DNA from: Poriferisodalis sp965208485
GTDB lineage: Bacteria; Actinomycetota; Acidimicrobiia; Acidimicrobiales; Poriferisodalaceae
Assembly: GCF_965208485.1 (NCBI RefSeq)
Contig: NZ_OZ242344.1
Coordinates: forward strand, 62,001-126,000
Reading direction: 5' to 3'
Length of the DNA: 64,000 bases
Shown here: in pieces, positions 33,243 through 44,121 of the stretch
Layout: every line of letters starts with the position of its first letter
Position numbering within the stretch: position 1 is the first letter of the stretch
Position numbers and translations under genes: made by a program
The notes under the pieces: model-generated
Databases searched by the model: none
What the model saw: the letters and a program-made list of their open reading frames with translations, nothing else
Told to the model about the DNA's origin: nothing

Positions 33243-34829
33243 TCATTGCACGTTTGTCCACAGGAGCGTGCCGTCCATGAACTGGCTCCAGGCGAACCAG
33301 AACGACTGGTGTCCCTCGATCTCGTTGCCGACGGCATCGGCGGCACGCAGACCGCCCCCGTCGAGCTGCAGCGTCACCCCGCTGAATTCCACTTCACCGC
33401 CGTCTTCCAAGGTCGCAATCGCAGCGTCGACGGCGAATGCGATAGGGACTCCGTCATCAGTGACCACACCGAAGACCTGATCGTGCACCCCGAGGCGATC
33501 GTCGACATCGCCAACCGGGAAGATCGGTCCCTGGTCATCGCGCCCGCGCAGGGGGTCGAGAGGGTAGCTGCGATCGATGCCGCCGTCTTCGGCCACGATC
33601 GTCGTCTCTGGATGCGCGGCCTTCCACTCGCCCCAGGTGGTGGTGACCACCGTTGCCTGGTTGAGCACGACGCCTTGGCGCCGGAGCGGGCCCGAGACCG
33701 CCTCGCCGGTGAACGTGTTGAAGACCGACGCGGTCCGCCGGTCGTACATGACCTTGTTGGAGCGTGACAGCAGCCCCGAGGTGCGCAGGATCGGCACCGA
33801 CACGCCGTCGGGAACGTCGTCGGTGAAAAAGGCCTGCGCTGAGCCGCACAGCGTGCAGTACGGCATGCCGATGCGGCGTCCCCCGAGCGTGTCGTTGACC
33901 ATCTCGTGGATCTCCATGATGTGGCGTGGGTAGGCCCGCGCCTCGCCGTTGACGAGAACAGCAAACACGATGCCGTCGTCGGAATACCACGAGCCGCCCT
34001 CGGCGTCGGTGACGGCGGGATCGTCGAGCGCAGGGATGCAGCCGCGTAGGCAGGGGTTGGGGTCGCCGAGCGGCCGGTCGTCGATGAGCACACCGCCCCA
34101 GCTCACCCAGCGCCAGTCGATGTCGGCTTCGCTGTCGTCGAAGAAGGGCTGCCAACGGTCGTCGATCTGCGTGAACAGCCGCGCCTTGTAGTCCGCGTAG
34201 CCGTCGAATGCGGGAAGATCCCAGGCGATCAGATGATCGGTCATCGACTGCCAGGGGCTGCGCTGGCCGACGGGGTCGTCAGCCAGTCGCACCCCGGTCA
34301 GCCGTTCAAACGCGGAGACGGCTCCGAATGCGAGGTCGCTGCCAGGGGGAAGGAATCGCAGCAAATCCGAGATGATCCAGCCCAGCCGTGGGTCTTCGTG
34401 GAGTCCGATCTGGGCCACCATCGCCCCGGTGAGATCGGGTGACAGATTGCTCCACACGGCTTCGAGATCGCTCGCAGCGGCGGTCTTGAGCGGTCCGCTG
34501 GGTACCGCAGGCGCAGGAGGGAACTCGAAGCCGCGGAAGTTGCGCAGTGCCCCGGTCTCTCTCGGATCGAGCTGCACCGCGCCTCCGGTCGGCGCCGTCG
34601 TCGGGGGAGCCGGGATGTCGCTCGCAGCCGAGTCCTCGCTCGCAGCCGAGTCCTCGGTCGCCGTCGAACCGGTCGCCGCTCCGGACGTGTCGCTGCTCGG
34701 GTCCTCGCTAACCGGTGCGCCAGCCTCAGTGGATGGCACACCGGCGGTGGTCGCGTCTGTGGTGCCGCCTGAGCACGCCGCGGCAAGCAGCGTGAAGCCC
34801 GTCAGCAGAGCGCATCGGCGCGAACCCAT
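33243..34829 (-). CDS. DUF3179 domain-containing lipoprotein
   Basis: A 528-residue exported protein. The lipoprotein signal is MGSRRCALLTGFTLLAAACS. A Ser/Thr/Glu/Ala-rich linker with a repeated EDSAAS unit covers about 22-85. The DUF3179 block follows: ARAYPRHIMEIHEMVNDTLG, then GMPYCTLCGSAQAF, with two cysteines that may bind metal. The function of DUF3179 proteins is unknown to me. It is a single gene convergent with no near partner. Confidence 0.88.
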   Translation of the reverse strand: MGSRRCALLTGFTLLAAACSGGTTDATTAGVPSTEAGAPVSEDPSSDTSGAATGSTATEDSAASEDSAASDIPAPPTTAPTGGAVQLDPRETGALRNFRGFEFPPAPAVPSGPLKTAAASDLEAVWSNLSPDLTGAMVAQIGLHEDPRLGWIISDLLRFLPPGSDLAFGAVSAFERLTGVRLADDPVGQRSPWQSMTDHLIAWDLPAFDGYADYKARLFTQIDDRWQPFFDDSEADIDWRWVSWGGVLIDDRPLGDPNPCLRGCIPALDDPAVTDAEGGSWYSDDGIVFAVLVNGEARAYPRHIMEIHEMVNDTLGGRRIGMPYCTLCGSAQAFFTDDVPDGVSVPILRTSGLLSRSNKVMYDRRTASVFNTFTGEAVSGPLRRQGVVLNQATVVTTTWGEWKAAHPETTIVAEDGGIDRSYPLDPLRGRDDQGPIFPVGDVDDRLGVHDQVFGVVTDDGVPIAFAVDAAIATLEDGGEVEFSGVTLQLDGGGLRAADAVGNEIEGHQSFWFAWSQFMDGTLLWTNVQ

Positions 34830-34921
34830 AAGCCCACGCTAGGTGCCACGATGGCAGCGGCTAGAGCGCCCCACTCTCACAGTCGTGGGATCCGCTGCCA
34901 GGGTTGCACTTGGGCGGTTCT

Positions 34922-35968
34922 TCAGAGCTCGGTCACTACATCGCCGGTGTGCGTAGATACGAGAGCGTCGAACTCTGCTCGTAGGTCGTCGAGGAACAGC
35001 GGTTCGATCACCCGCAAAATGTTCTGCTCAGTGGTGTAGTGCGCTCCTTGGGAGCGGCGCTCGATCGGCTCCATCACCGACTGGAACAGTGCGCCGAAAA
35101 TCGCCGGCGAGGTCTTCGACCAGTTGAACCGGCACGCATCCAGCAGTGCAGCGCGCATCTCGCTGTCGAAGCCAGGGATCGATAAGCGCTCGGCGAACAG
35201 GTCGCCGTTCACATAGGGGAACTTGGCCAGGTCCTCGTCCAGCTTGCGCTGTCTCTGCTCTACCGGGGTGTTCAGTACCTCGAACAGCTGTGTGAGCCAC
35301 GGGCCCAGATCGGCGCCGTCGACTGAGGTGCGTTCCTCCACGAGATGCAGAAACATGTCCTGGCGGGGGAAGATGCCCGAGTCGTCGGCGAACATGCAGA
35401 ACACCATCCGCACCAAGAAGCGCTCGAGGTCCTCACCTTGGTAGCCCGACTCGTCGAGCGCGTCGTGCAGCCGGCCCATCAGCTCTGACGCCTCGATGTT
35501 GACCGGATCCTCCTCGCGCAGCGCCCGCCGCCGTTGCCCGACGATGAACGCGAAGTCTTCGACGTGGTCCGGCAGTTCGAAGAGCGGGAAGCGGACTTCC
35601 TCGCGTGTGTCGCGGTCGAGGAGCTCGAACGTCTTGAAATCGCACAAGAGCTGATGGCGCGGCCGTTCCCGCTCCGAGATCGCATCGAAGTAGGCGCCCG
35701 CCTGCTGAGCGGCCGCCAAGAGGCTGCGTCCGGCGCTCTTCTGTTCAACAACCAGCACGCTGGGCCAGAACAGATCGATGAAGCCATGCGTGTTGTCGAG
35801 CTTCTTGATGTGCTCTTCGTAGCGCGCCACATCGCGCCGTCGCTTGCCGAACACTTCAAAGAACTCGTTGTAGAAGGTCTGCGTCTCGCCCTTCTCATAG
35901 GAAGCGTCCGCCCACTCAGCAGCGAACTGGGCGGCGCGCACTCTGATCTCGTTCCACGAAAGCATCAC
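34922..35968 (-). CDS. N-terminal part of an MmeI-like restriction-methyltransferase (truncated)
   Basis: A 348-residue product whose sequence matches the N-terminal nuclease and helical linker of MmeI-type fused restriction-modification enzymes (usually about 900 residues). A nuclease-like D...EQK motif appears in FIDLFWPSVLVVEQKSAGRS. It ends shortly after IERRSQGAHYTTEQNILRVI, where the methyltransferase domain should begin, with a stop at THTGDVVTEL. The methylase and target-recognition domains are missing, so the protein is probably an inactive remnant or a separated subunit. Confidence 0.72.
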   Translation of the reverse strand: MMLSWNEIRVRAAQFAAEWADASYEKGETQTFYNEFFEVFGKRRRDVARYEEHIKKLDNTHGFIDLFWPSVLVVEQKSAGRSLLAAAQQAGAYFDAISERERPRHQLLCDFKTFELLDRDTREEVRFPLFELPDHVEDFAFIVGQRRRALREEDPVNIEASELMGRLHDALDESGYQGEDLERFLVRMVFCMFADDSGIFPRQDMFLHLVEERTSVDGADLGPWLTQLFEVLNTPVEQRQRKLDEDLAKFPYVNGDLFAERLSIPGFDSEMRAALLDACRFNWSKTSPAIFGALFQSVMEPIERRSQGAHYTTEQNILRVIEPLFLDDLRAEFDALVSTHTGDVVTEL

Positions 35969-36055
35969 GGCAACCTAACCGACCGGTTCAGATTGGCCCC
36001 GCGTGAGCGGAATTCACTCGTGGGTCCTGTTGTCGCCCCGATCTGAGGCGCTAGC

Positions 36056-38368
36056 TCAGGCGTTCTGCAGGGCTCGCCAGACGTTCTGCGGGCTGCAGGG
36101 CATGTCGATGTGCTCGATGCCCAGGTGGGCAACCGCATCGCACACGGCGTTGTGCACTGCGGGCGTCGAGCCGATCGTGCCCGACTCGCCGATGCCCTTG
36201 GCGCCCAGCGGGTTACGTGGGCTGGCCGTCTCAGTGTTGGACACCTCAAAGCTGGGCAGCTCTGCCGCCGAGGGAATCAAGTACTCGCCCAGAGTCGGCG
36301 TGCGAGGCTGGCCGTTCTCGTCGTACTCGACGTGCTCGTACAGCGCTTGCGCGATGCCCTGGGCGATGCCGCCGTGCTGCTGGCCGTTGACGATCAGCGG
36401 GTTCATGATCGTCCCGCAGTCGTCGACCGCCACGTGGCGCACCAGCTCGACCTCGCCGGTGTCGCGGTCGATCTCGACCACCGCCACATGCGAGCCGAAC
36501 GGGAACGTCGCATCGGATCCGTCGAAGTTCTCCTCGGCCATGAGGCCCGCAGTGATGCCCGACGGGCGGGCGCTGTCGTCGTTGGCCAGCTTGGCAATGT
36601 CGGCCCAGCTCACCGCGCTGGTCGGCACGCCTGCGACTGCGAGTCCTCCTGCGGCCACTTCGATGTCGTCGGCTGAGGCCTCGAGCAGGTGAGCCGCGAG
36701 CTGCTTGCCCTTCTCGAGCACTGCCTGGCTGGACAGGTACACCGCGGAGCCGGCGGTCTGCAGCGACCGGGAGCCGAGCGTGCCTGCGCCCGAGGGCACT
36801 TCGTCGGTATCGGCGTCGATGTGGGTCACGTCGTCCATCGAGATGCCCAGCACGCCCTCCACGATCTGGGCGAACGCGGTGGCGTGACCCTGTCCGTGGC
36901 TGGAGGTGCCGACCCGGATCGTCGCCGTTCCGTCTTCGTGTACCTCAGTACTGCCGTACTCGACGTGCAAGCCGACCGGGGCGGTGATCTCCACGTACGA
37001 CGACACGCCGATGCCCATGAGCTTCGAGTCGCCGGCATCTCGCCGGGCCTGCTGGGTGGCACGCAAGTCCGCATAGCCCGAGGCGTCGAGCACCGCGTCG
37101 AGCGCCCGCTCGTACTCGCCTGAGTCGTAGACGACACCGGTCTGCAGCGCCGCAGGGAAGGCGTCGGGCTGGAGGTAGTTCTTGCGACGGATCTCGGCAG
37201 GATCCATGCCGATGGCTGCGGCGGCCTTGTCCAGGATTCGCTCCACCATCTGGGTGGCCTCGGGCCGTCCTGCCCCGCGATACGCACCGATCGGCGTGGT
37301 GTTGGTGACAACGGTCTGGGAGACGAAGTCGATCACCGGGATGTCGTAGACGGCTTGGGACAGCATGCCGGTGAGCAGCGGCAGGATCGCCCCGATCACC
37401 GGGTAGGCCCCGGCGTCGGCGATCACATGCGCCTTGAGACCCACGATGCTGCCGTCGTTGCGCACGCCCAAGTCGACGTTCATCACCATGGCACGACCGT
37501 GCACCATGTTGAGCATGTTCTCGGTGCGGGTCTCGGTCCAGCGGACCGACCGGCCGAGCGCCTGGGCTGCCTTGCCGGCCACGATGTACTCGACGTAGCA
37601 GGCCGCCTTCGGGCCGAAGCCGCCGCCGACCCACGGCGCGATCACGCGCAACTGCTCGGCTTCGAGGCCGAGAGCTGGCGCAAGCGCCTCCTTCATCGAA
37701 TGGGCAGCCTGGGTCGAGAGGTACATCGTCATTGCGCCTCCATCGCCCGGCACGGCGACGCAGCCGTTGGGTTCCATGGGCACGCCCGCGAGCCGCTGGG
37801 TCACGATGCGTTCGGAGACGACATGGTCGGCCCCGGTCAACGCGTCGACGCTCGGGCGCACGCCGGTCTCCTCGTCGGGCGCTGGGATGGCGAACGGGAA
37901 GCAGACATTGGATGCCTGGCCGTCCCAGATGACCGGTGCGTCGGGATCGGCAGCCCGCTCGAAGTCGGACACCACCGGCCGCGGGCTGTAGTCGACGGCG
38001 ACAGCCTCGGCGGCGTCGTTGGCCTGATTCTGGGTCTCGGCGACGACTGCCGCCACGAGGTCGCCGACGTAGCGCACCCGGCCGGTTGCCAGCGGCGGCC
38101 GGTTGTACGCCGGGTCGATCATCGGGAAGCCCTGGAAGGCGTCTGCCGACAGGTTGTCCGCGGTGTACACCGCCAGCACGCCGGGCATCGACTCGGCCGC
38201 TGACGTGTCGATCGAGGTGACATCCGCGTGTGCCTCCGGCGAGCGCACGAACGCCACGCGAGCGGCGTCGATATCGAGGTCGTCGACGTAGTGATTCGCC
38301 CCGGTCAGCAGCCCGGGATCTTCCCGTCGCTGTACGGGATTGCCCAGAATCGAACCCGCTGTGGCCAT
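36056..38368 (-). CDS. Xanthine dehydrogenase-family molybdopterin-binding subunit
   Basis: A 770-residue large subunit of a molybdenum hydroxylase. The start at 38368 (MATAGSILGNPVQRREDPGL) is normal for the family. Typical blocks: IGAYRGAGRPEATQMVERIL, GTSSHGQGHATAFAQIVEGV, and the catalytic glutamate in GAKGIGESGTIGS. Such subunits work with an FAD subunit and a 2Fe-2S subunit, neither of which is adjacent, so partners must be elsewhere. It could oxidise an aldehyde, CO or an N-heterocycle; neighbours favour the last. Confidence 0.92.
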   Translation of the reverse strand: MATAGSILGNPVQRREDPGLLTGANHYVDDLDIDAARVAFVRSPEAHADVTSIDTSAAESMPGVLAVYTADNLSADAFQGFPMIDPAYNRPPLATGRVRYVGDLVAAVVAETQNQANDAAEAVAVDYSPRPVVSDFERAADPDAPVIWDGQASNVCFPFAIPAPDEETGVRPSVDALTGADHVVSERIVTQRLAGVPMEPNGCVAVPGDGGAMTMYLSTQAAHSMKEALAPALGLEAEQLRVIAPWVGGGFGPKAACYVEYIVAGKAAQALGRSVRWTETRTENMLNMVHGRAMVMNVDLGVRNDGSIVGLKAHVIADAGAYPVIGAILPLLTGMLSQAVYDIPVIDFVSQTVVTNTTPIGAYRGAGRPEATQMVERILDKAAAAIGMDPAEIRRKNYLQPDAFPAALQTGVVYDSGEYERALDAVLDASGYADLRATQQARRDAGDSKLMGIGVSSYVEITAPVGLHVEYGSTEVHEDGTATIRVGTSSHGQGHATAFAQIVEGVLGISMDDVTHIDADTDEVPSGAGTLGSRSLQTAGSAVYLSSQAVLEKGKQLAAHLLEASADDIEVAAGGLAVAGVPTSAVSWADIAKLANDDSARPSGITAGLMAEENFDGSDATFPFGSHVAVVEIDRDTGEVELVRHVAVDDCGTIMNPLIVNGQQHGGIAQGIAQALYEHVEYDENGQPRTPTLGEYLIPSAAELPSFEVSNTETASPRNPLGAKGIGESGTIGSTPAVHNAVCDAVAHLGIEHIDMPCSPQNVWRALQNA

Positions 38369-38518
38369 CTGTTGCCCCCTTGTGGCTGGCACCGCCTCGC
38401 AGTGCCGGAGTATGTGCAGAACGATATGCCGGCCCATCTCGGTCCGGCACCAGCCGCGACAGTAGCCCAACGCTTGGCGGGTGCTGGGCGTTGGTGCACT
38501 CCCGCAGGGGCGCCCCAA

Positions 38519-41500
38519 TCAGGCGTCGGCTGGCACCTCAACGCGGCTGGAGATGCGGAGACGAGCGGTGGTCTCGGTGTCCACGCTCAGACCATCAGGA
38601 GCGATAACCACGCCGTAGTCGCGCTCGGCGCCTTCGACGCTGACCACGCTGTCCATGACATCGCGCAGCACCCAGGCGGGTTCGCGCTCGAAGGGATCGC
38701 CCCAGCCGCCTCCCCCGGGCGTGTCGGCGATCATCCGGGCGGGACCCAGCCGGCGAACGCCGTACTTGGGCGGCACAAACGTGGGACCATCCGCCTCGGT
38801 GTCGACGGGCGCGATCCACTCGAGACCCACGCCGCCGGTCCCGCCGCCGCGCACGCCGTGGCCCGAGGGCGTGTCGAGGCCCTCGGCCCGGAACGACCAG
38901 ATCGCCGGCTCCAGGATGTCGGCTTCGTAGCGGATGCCCGTGCCGCCACGGCGGCGGCCAGGCCCGGCGTTGTCGCAGCGCTGCTCGTGGCGGATGTAGC
39001 GCACCGGGTACATCTGCTCGTGGAACTCCAGGTTGGGCATGTCGAGGCCGCCGAGGCTGATCAGGTGGCCCATCTGCGCGAAGCCGTCCCGCTCCGCGGT
39101 GGCCCCTGGAGTGCCCATGGCGTGCCACTGGTACATCACCCAAGTAGTGCCGTCGTCGCGGCGGCCCGCCACGTGGCCGTGCATCGTCTTCGACCAAGCC
39201 GCGCACGCCCGGTCGGGGTCGGCTTGGGCGAGCGCCTGCCAAGTGGCGATCACGATCTCGTGCGCCACGTACACCGTGTTCATGGTCATGGGCGCCGGCG
39301 GCCGGGCATTCACGATGCTGCCCTCGGGGGCGACGATGGTGACCGGCCGGTAGGTGCCCTCGTTGCGGGGGATGGAGGTGTCGAAGAACGACGACAGCGC
39401 CAAGAACACCGAGGAGTACGTGTTGGCGACGGAGCTGTTCTTGAAGCCCTCGATCTGCGGATCGGTGCCGGTGAAGTCCAGCTCCATCTCGTCGCCGGTG
39501 ATGGTCATGCGGACCCGCACGGCGATGTCGGCGGGGCCGAAGCAGTCGTTGTCGGTGCGGTCCTCGCCGAAGCAGACGCCGTCACCCAGCGCAGCGATGG
39601 CGGCGCGCATGCGGCGCTCGCCGTGGTCCAGCACGCCGTTGAGATAGGCTTGGTAGTCGTCGATGCCCAGCTCGGTGGCGAGTCCGATGACCCGTTCGGC
39701 GCCGATGCGGGTAGAGCCGATCATGGCCAGCAGGTCGCCGTCGAGCAGCTCGGGAGTGCGGCAGTTGATGAGCAGCAGCTCCCAGAGGTCTTCCCGAACG
39801 GTGCCGGCTTCGACCAGCTTGAGCACGGGCAGGCGGATTCCCTCCTGCCAGATCTCGGTGGCCTCGGGGTTGTAGGTGCCGGCGAGGCCGCCGCCGATGT
39901 CGGACTGGTGTGCCCGGTTGCAGCAGAAGCCGATGAGCGGCGGCGCTTCGACGCCTTCCTCGTCGGCGCTGTGCTCTTGCCCGCCCTCACGGGCGGCGAA
40001 GATCGGCCGGGCGATGACCCAGTCGGGCAGGTGGTTGCCGCCGGCCACATACGGGTCCGACAGCAGGAATACGTCCTCGGGATTGATGCGGCCGCCGTAC
40101 TTGGCCAGCAGTGCCCGCACCGCGAAGCCGCCGCCGCCCGTGTGAATGGGGATGCCGTCGGCGTTGGCCACCAGCGTCCCGTCGGGCGTCGTCACAAAGC
40201 ACGAGAAGTCGTGGCTCTGGCTGAAGATGGTGCTGCGGGCGGTGCGGGTCATCACCCAGCCCATGTGCCGGCTGATCTGGTCCAGCCGGTTCTGCATGAC
40301 GGCCAGCACGACCGGGTCGAGCTCGCCGTCCGCACGAGTGGCCGGAACTCGACCGGTTGCCCCGGTTTCGTCCGCCGCGGCCTCGCCCTGTGCTTCCCAG
40401 TCTTGTTCGAATACGGGTTCACGGGCCGCTCGGGCCACGGCTTCGCCTACCGGCTCAGCGGCGAGATCGATGAACAGGTCTCCGCTGGCGTCTACCCACA
40501 GGCGATCACCGGGGCGTGCGACGATCGTGGTGGTCAATTCTTCGACGAGCGCCGGCCCGACGATCTGGTGGCCCGAGCACAGCGTCTCGCCGTCGTACAC
40601 GGGAGTGGGGCGCCAGCCGAACGGGCCGTGCCACACCGACCTCGTCTCGAACGGCTCAGGGGGAGTGTCAGCGAGCGGTGCGGCGGTGGGCACGACGTCG
40701 CCCGTCGACGCGCGGGCGATCAAGCGCAGCGAGGCGATCATGATCGTGCCGTCGGACTGCACGTGCCCGTACAGCCGCTGGTATTCGGCTTCGAATGCGG
40801 CCCGCACGGCCGTGACGTCGACCGTGGCCGCCTCTGCTGTTTCCCGCTCTTCCCAGTCTTGTTCGAATACGGGTTCACGGGCCGCTCGGGCCATGGCTTC
40901 GCCTGCCGGCTCAGCCTCAGGGGCGTATGCCGACACACGGATCGACCACAGCTGGCCGGGGTGGTGCAGCTCCAGCTCGCAATCCAGGACGACATCGGCA
41001 GCGTCGAAGCCCTCCGCGCTCATGACGTCGAGCGCATGCGCTCGCAAGTCTGCGAACCCTGCGTCCATCTCGGCTGTGGGAAGCTCGTCGAGCGAACCCA
41101 TCAGGAAGCGCGTGAAATCCTGGCGCACATCAGCGTGCAGCATCCCGATCGCGCACAGTGCACCGGCATCCCGGGGCACATAAACCCGTTCGCAGCCGAG
41201 ACCTGCGGCGACCGAGGCGCCGTGCATCGGGCCGGCGCCTCCCGCAGCGACCATCGTGAACCGGCGGGGCGCGTGGCCGCGCTCGATCGAGATGTGCTCG
41301 GTGGCGCTGAGCAGGTGCTGCTCGACGACCTCCACGATCCCTGCGGCAGCTTCTTCGATGGTCATGCCGAGCGGCTCGGCCACGTGGACGCGGATCGCCT
41401 CGCGGGCAGCGTCGATGTCGAGGTCCAGCGTGCCGCCTGCTGACTTGCCCGCACGCAGCCGGCCGAGCACGAGCTGCGCATCGGTGACGGTGGGCAGCTC

Positions 41501-42709
41501 GCCGCCGTTGCCATAACACGCAGGTCCGGGATCGGCACCGGCGCCTTGGGGCCCCACGTACAGCAACCCTGCCTCGTCGACGCCGGCGATGGTGCCGCCG
41601 CCGGCGCCGATCGTGTGGATGTCGATGGCCGGGGTGGAGACGTGGTAGCCGGCGATCATGATCTCGTCGCGGGTGTCGACCTCGCCGCCCGACATCAGCA
41701 GCACATCGCAGGACGTGCCGCCGATCTCCATCGAGATGAGATTGCCGGGCTGCGCCGCGGTGGAGGCCGAGCTGCCTGCAAGCGCAGCGTCCACCGCTTC
41801 TCGGTACAGGTTCAGGGCACCCACCACCGCGGCAGGACCGCTCAGCAGCAGGTTCACCGGCCGCTCGGACAGCTGGTCAACCGACGCAGCGCCGCCATTG
41901 GACTGCACCAGCAGGATCGAATGACACAGCCCGGCAGCGGCGAGGTCGTCGTTCAGCGACTGCAGGCAGGACACGATCTTCGGCGAGAGCGCAGCGTTGA
42001 CCACCGCCGTGGACGTCCGCTCGTACTCGCCCATCAGCGGCGAGACGGCCGCCGATGCTGTCACCCACTCGCCGTCCCACTGTTCGCGCACTGCCGCTGC
42101 TGCTGCCTGCTCGTGCTGGTCGTTGACGAACGAATTCATGAAGGCGACCGCCACTGCCTCCACGTTGTGGCTGTCGAAGCGATCGAGGATCTCGCCGAGG
42201 TCGCTGAGGTCGAGCGGCGCATGCTCGGAGCCGTCGGCGTCGATGCGCCCGCCCACGGTGGCCCGCAGGTAGCGAGGCACCAGCACGGGGGCGTAGGGAG
42301 CGCGGTGATTCCATTGGTCTTCGCGCAGCCCGCGGCGGATTTCGAGCGCGTCCCGGAAACCGTCGGTGCCGATCAGCCCGACGGTGGCGCCGGTGCCCTC
42401 CAGCATCGTGTTGGTGGCCACGGTGGAGCCGTGCACGAACAGCGAGCAGTCGGCCAGCACCGCGTCGAGCGGCAGTCCCGCCTCGACCGCAACGCGGGCC
42501 AGCGCGGCATGCACGCCACGGCTCGGATCGGCCGGGACTGAGGGCACTTTCGCCACCCAGGTGTCGCCGAGGTCGTCAGCCAGCACCAGATCGGTGAAGG
42601 TCCCCCCCACATCCACGCCGATGCGCCACGGGGCGGACGGCCGTCGCTGCGAGCGGTCGGCCCCGCCGTCAGTGCCGTTGGGCGCGGGCGTCGTCGTGGA
42701 CTCGCTCAT
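38519..42709 (-). CDS. Fused hydantoinase/oxoprolinase (HyuA-HyuB) with two in-frame repeat insertions
   Basis: A 1396-residue protein. The HyuA part begins with the ATP-binding GVDVGGTFTDLVLADDLG and has LVQSNGGAASVDQL, ISMEIGGTSCDVLLMSGG and AIDIHTIGAGGGTIAGVDEA. The HyuB part starts around DPVVLAVMQNRLDQISRHMG and contains YVAGGNHLPDWVIARPIF and ELDFTGTDPQIEGFKNSSVA. Such enzymes hydrolyse cyclic amides with ATP. The dispersed repeat inserts ARAAREPVFEQDWE twice: once in the C-terminal region of HyuA and once at the HyuA-HyuB junction. The start at 42709 follows the usual N-terminal pattern. Confidence 0.92.
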   Translation of the reverse strand: MSESTTTPAPNGTDGGADRSQRRPSAPWRIGVDVGGTFTDLVLADDLGDTWVAKVPSVPADPSRGVHAALARVAVEAGLPLDAVLADCSLFVHGSTVATNTMLEGTGATVGLIGTDGFRDALEIRRGLREDQWNHRAPYAPVLVPRYLRATVGGRIDADGSEHAPLDLSDLGEILDRFDSHNVEAVAVAFMNSFVNDQHEQAAAAAVREQWDGEWVTASAAVSPLMGEYERTSTAVVNAALSPKIVSCLQSLNDDLAAAGLCHSILLVQSNGGAASVDQLSERPVNLLLSGPAAVVGALNLYREAVDAALAGSSASTAAQPGNLISMEIGGTSCDVLLMSGGEVDTRDEIMIAGYHVSTPAIDIHTIGAGGGTIAGVDEAGLLYVGPQGAGADPGPACYGNGGELPTVTDAQLVLGRLRAGKSAGGTLDLDIDAAREAIRVHVAEPLGMTIEEAAAGIVEVVEQHLLSATEHISIERGHAPRRFTMVAAGGAGPMHGASVAAGLGCERVYVPRDAGALCAIGMLHADVRQDFTRFLMGSLDELPTAEMDAGFADLRAHALDVMSAEGFDAADVVLDCELELHHPGQLWSIRVSAYAPEAEPAGEAMARAAREPVFEQDWEERETAEAATVDVTAVRAAFEAEYQRLYGHVQSDGTIMIASLRLIARASTGDVVPTAAPLADTPPEPFETRSVWHGPFGWRPTPVYDGETLCSGHQIVGPALVEELTTTIVARPGDRLWVDASGDLFIDLAAEPVGEAVARAAREPVFEQDWEAQGEAAADETGATGRVPATRADGELDPVVLAVMQNRLDQISRHMGWVMTRTARSTIFSQSHDFSCFVTTPDGTLVANADGIPIHTGGGGFAVRALLAKYGGRINPEDVFLLSDPYVAGGNHLPDWVIARPIFAAREGGQEHSADEEGVEAPPLIGFCCNRAHQSDIGGGLAGTYNPEATEIWQEGIRLPVLKLVEAGTVREDLWELLLINCRTPELLDGDLLAMIGSTRIGAERVIGLATELGIDDYQAYLNGVLDHGERRMRAAIAALGDGVCFGEDRTDNDCFGPADIAVRVRMTITGDEMELDFTGTDPQIEGFKNSSVANTYSSVFLALSSFFDTSIPRNEGTYRPVTIVAPEGSIVNARPPAPMTMNTVYVAHEIVIATWQALAQADPDRACAAWSKTMHGHVAGRRDDGTTWVMYQWHAMGTPGATAERDGFAQMGHLISLGGLDMPNLEFHEQMYPVRYIRHEQRCDNAGPGRRRGGTGIRYEADILEPAIWSFRAEGLDTPSGHGVRGGGTGGVGLEWIAPVDTEADGPTFVPPKYGVRRLGPARMIADTPGGGGWGDPFEREPAWVLRDVMDSVVSVEGAERDYGVVIAPDGLSVDTETTARLRISSRVEVPADA
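40384..40460 (-). repeat. Dispersed repeat, copy C, in frame at the HyuA/HyuB junction
   Basis: On the minus strand the copy encodes AEPVGEAVARAAREPVFEQD then WEAQGEAAA. About 64 bp match copy D with two or three differences. It lies exactly between the end of the HyuA region (WVDASGDLFIDL) and the start of HyuB (DPVVLAVMQNRL), where separate genes would normally have stop and start codons. Confidence 0.88.
40839..40918 (-). repeat. Dispersed repeat, copy D, in frame in the HyuA region
   Basis: The copy encodes AEPAGEAMARAAREPVFEQD then WEERETAEA between SIRVSAYAPE and VDVTAVRAAFEAEYQRLYGH. Homologous enzymes are expected to have a short loop here, so the repeat lengthens a surface loop without breaking the frame. 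It is nearly identical to copy C. Confidence 0.88.
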
Positions 42710-42795
42710 GGCCCCAGTCTCGCAGCATCGCCCGGCGCGCAGCTTGCGAGACTGAGCCGACGCCACGACGACCTTGGTCGCACGAGGGGGCAGAG

Positions 42796-44120
<1,325 letters not shown>

Positions 44121-44121
<1 letters not shown>

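Noticed and set aside
38228..41443. A 1071-codon frame on the plus strand
   Set aside because: It is antisense to the hydantoinase gene; its product is His/Val/Gly-rich without family motifs, typical of shadow frames in high-GC DNA.
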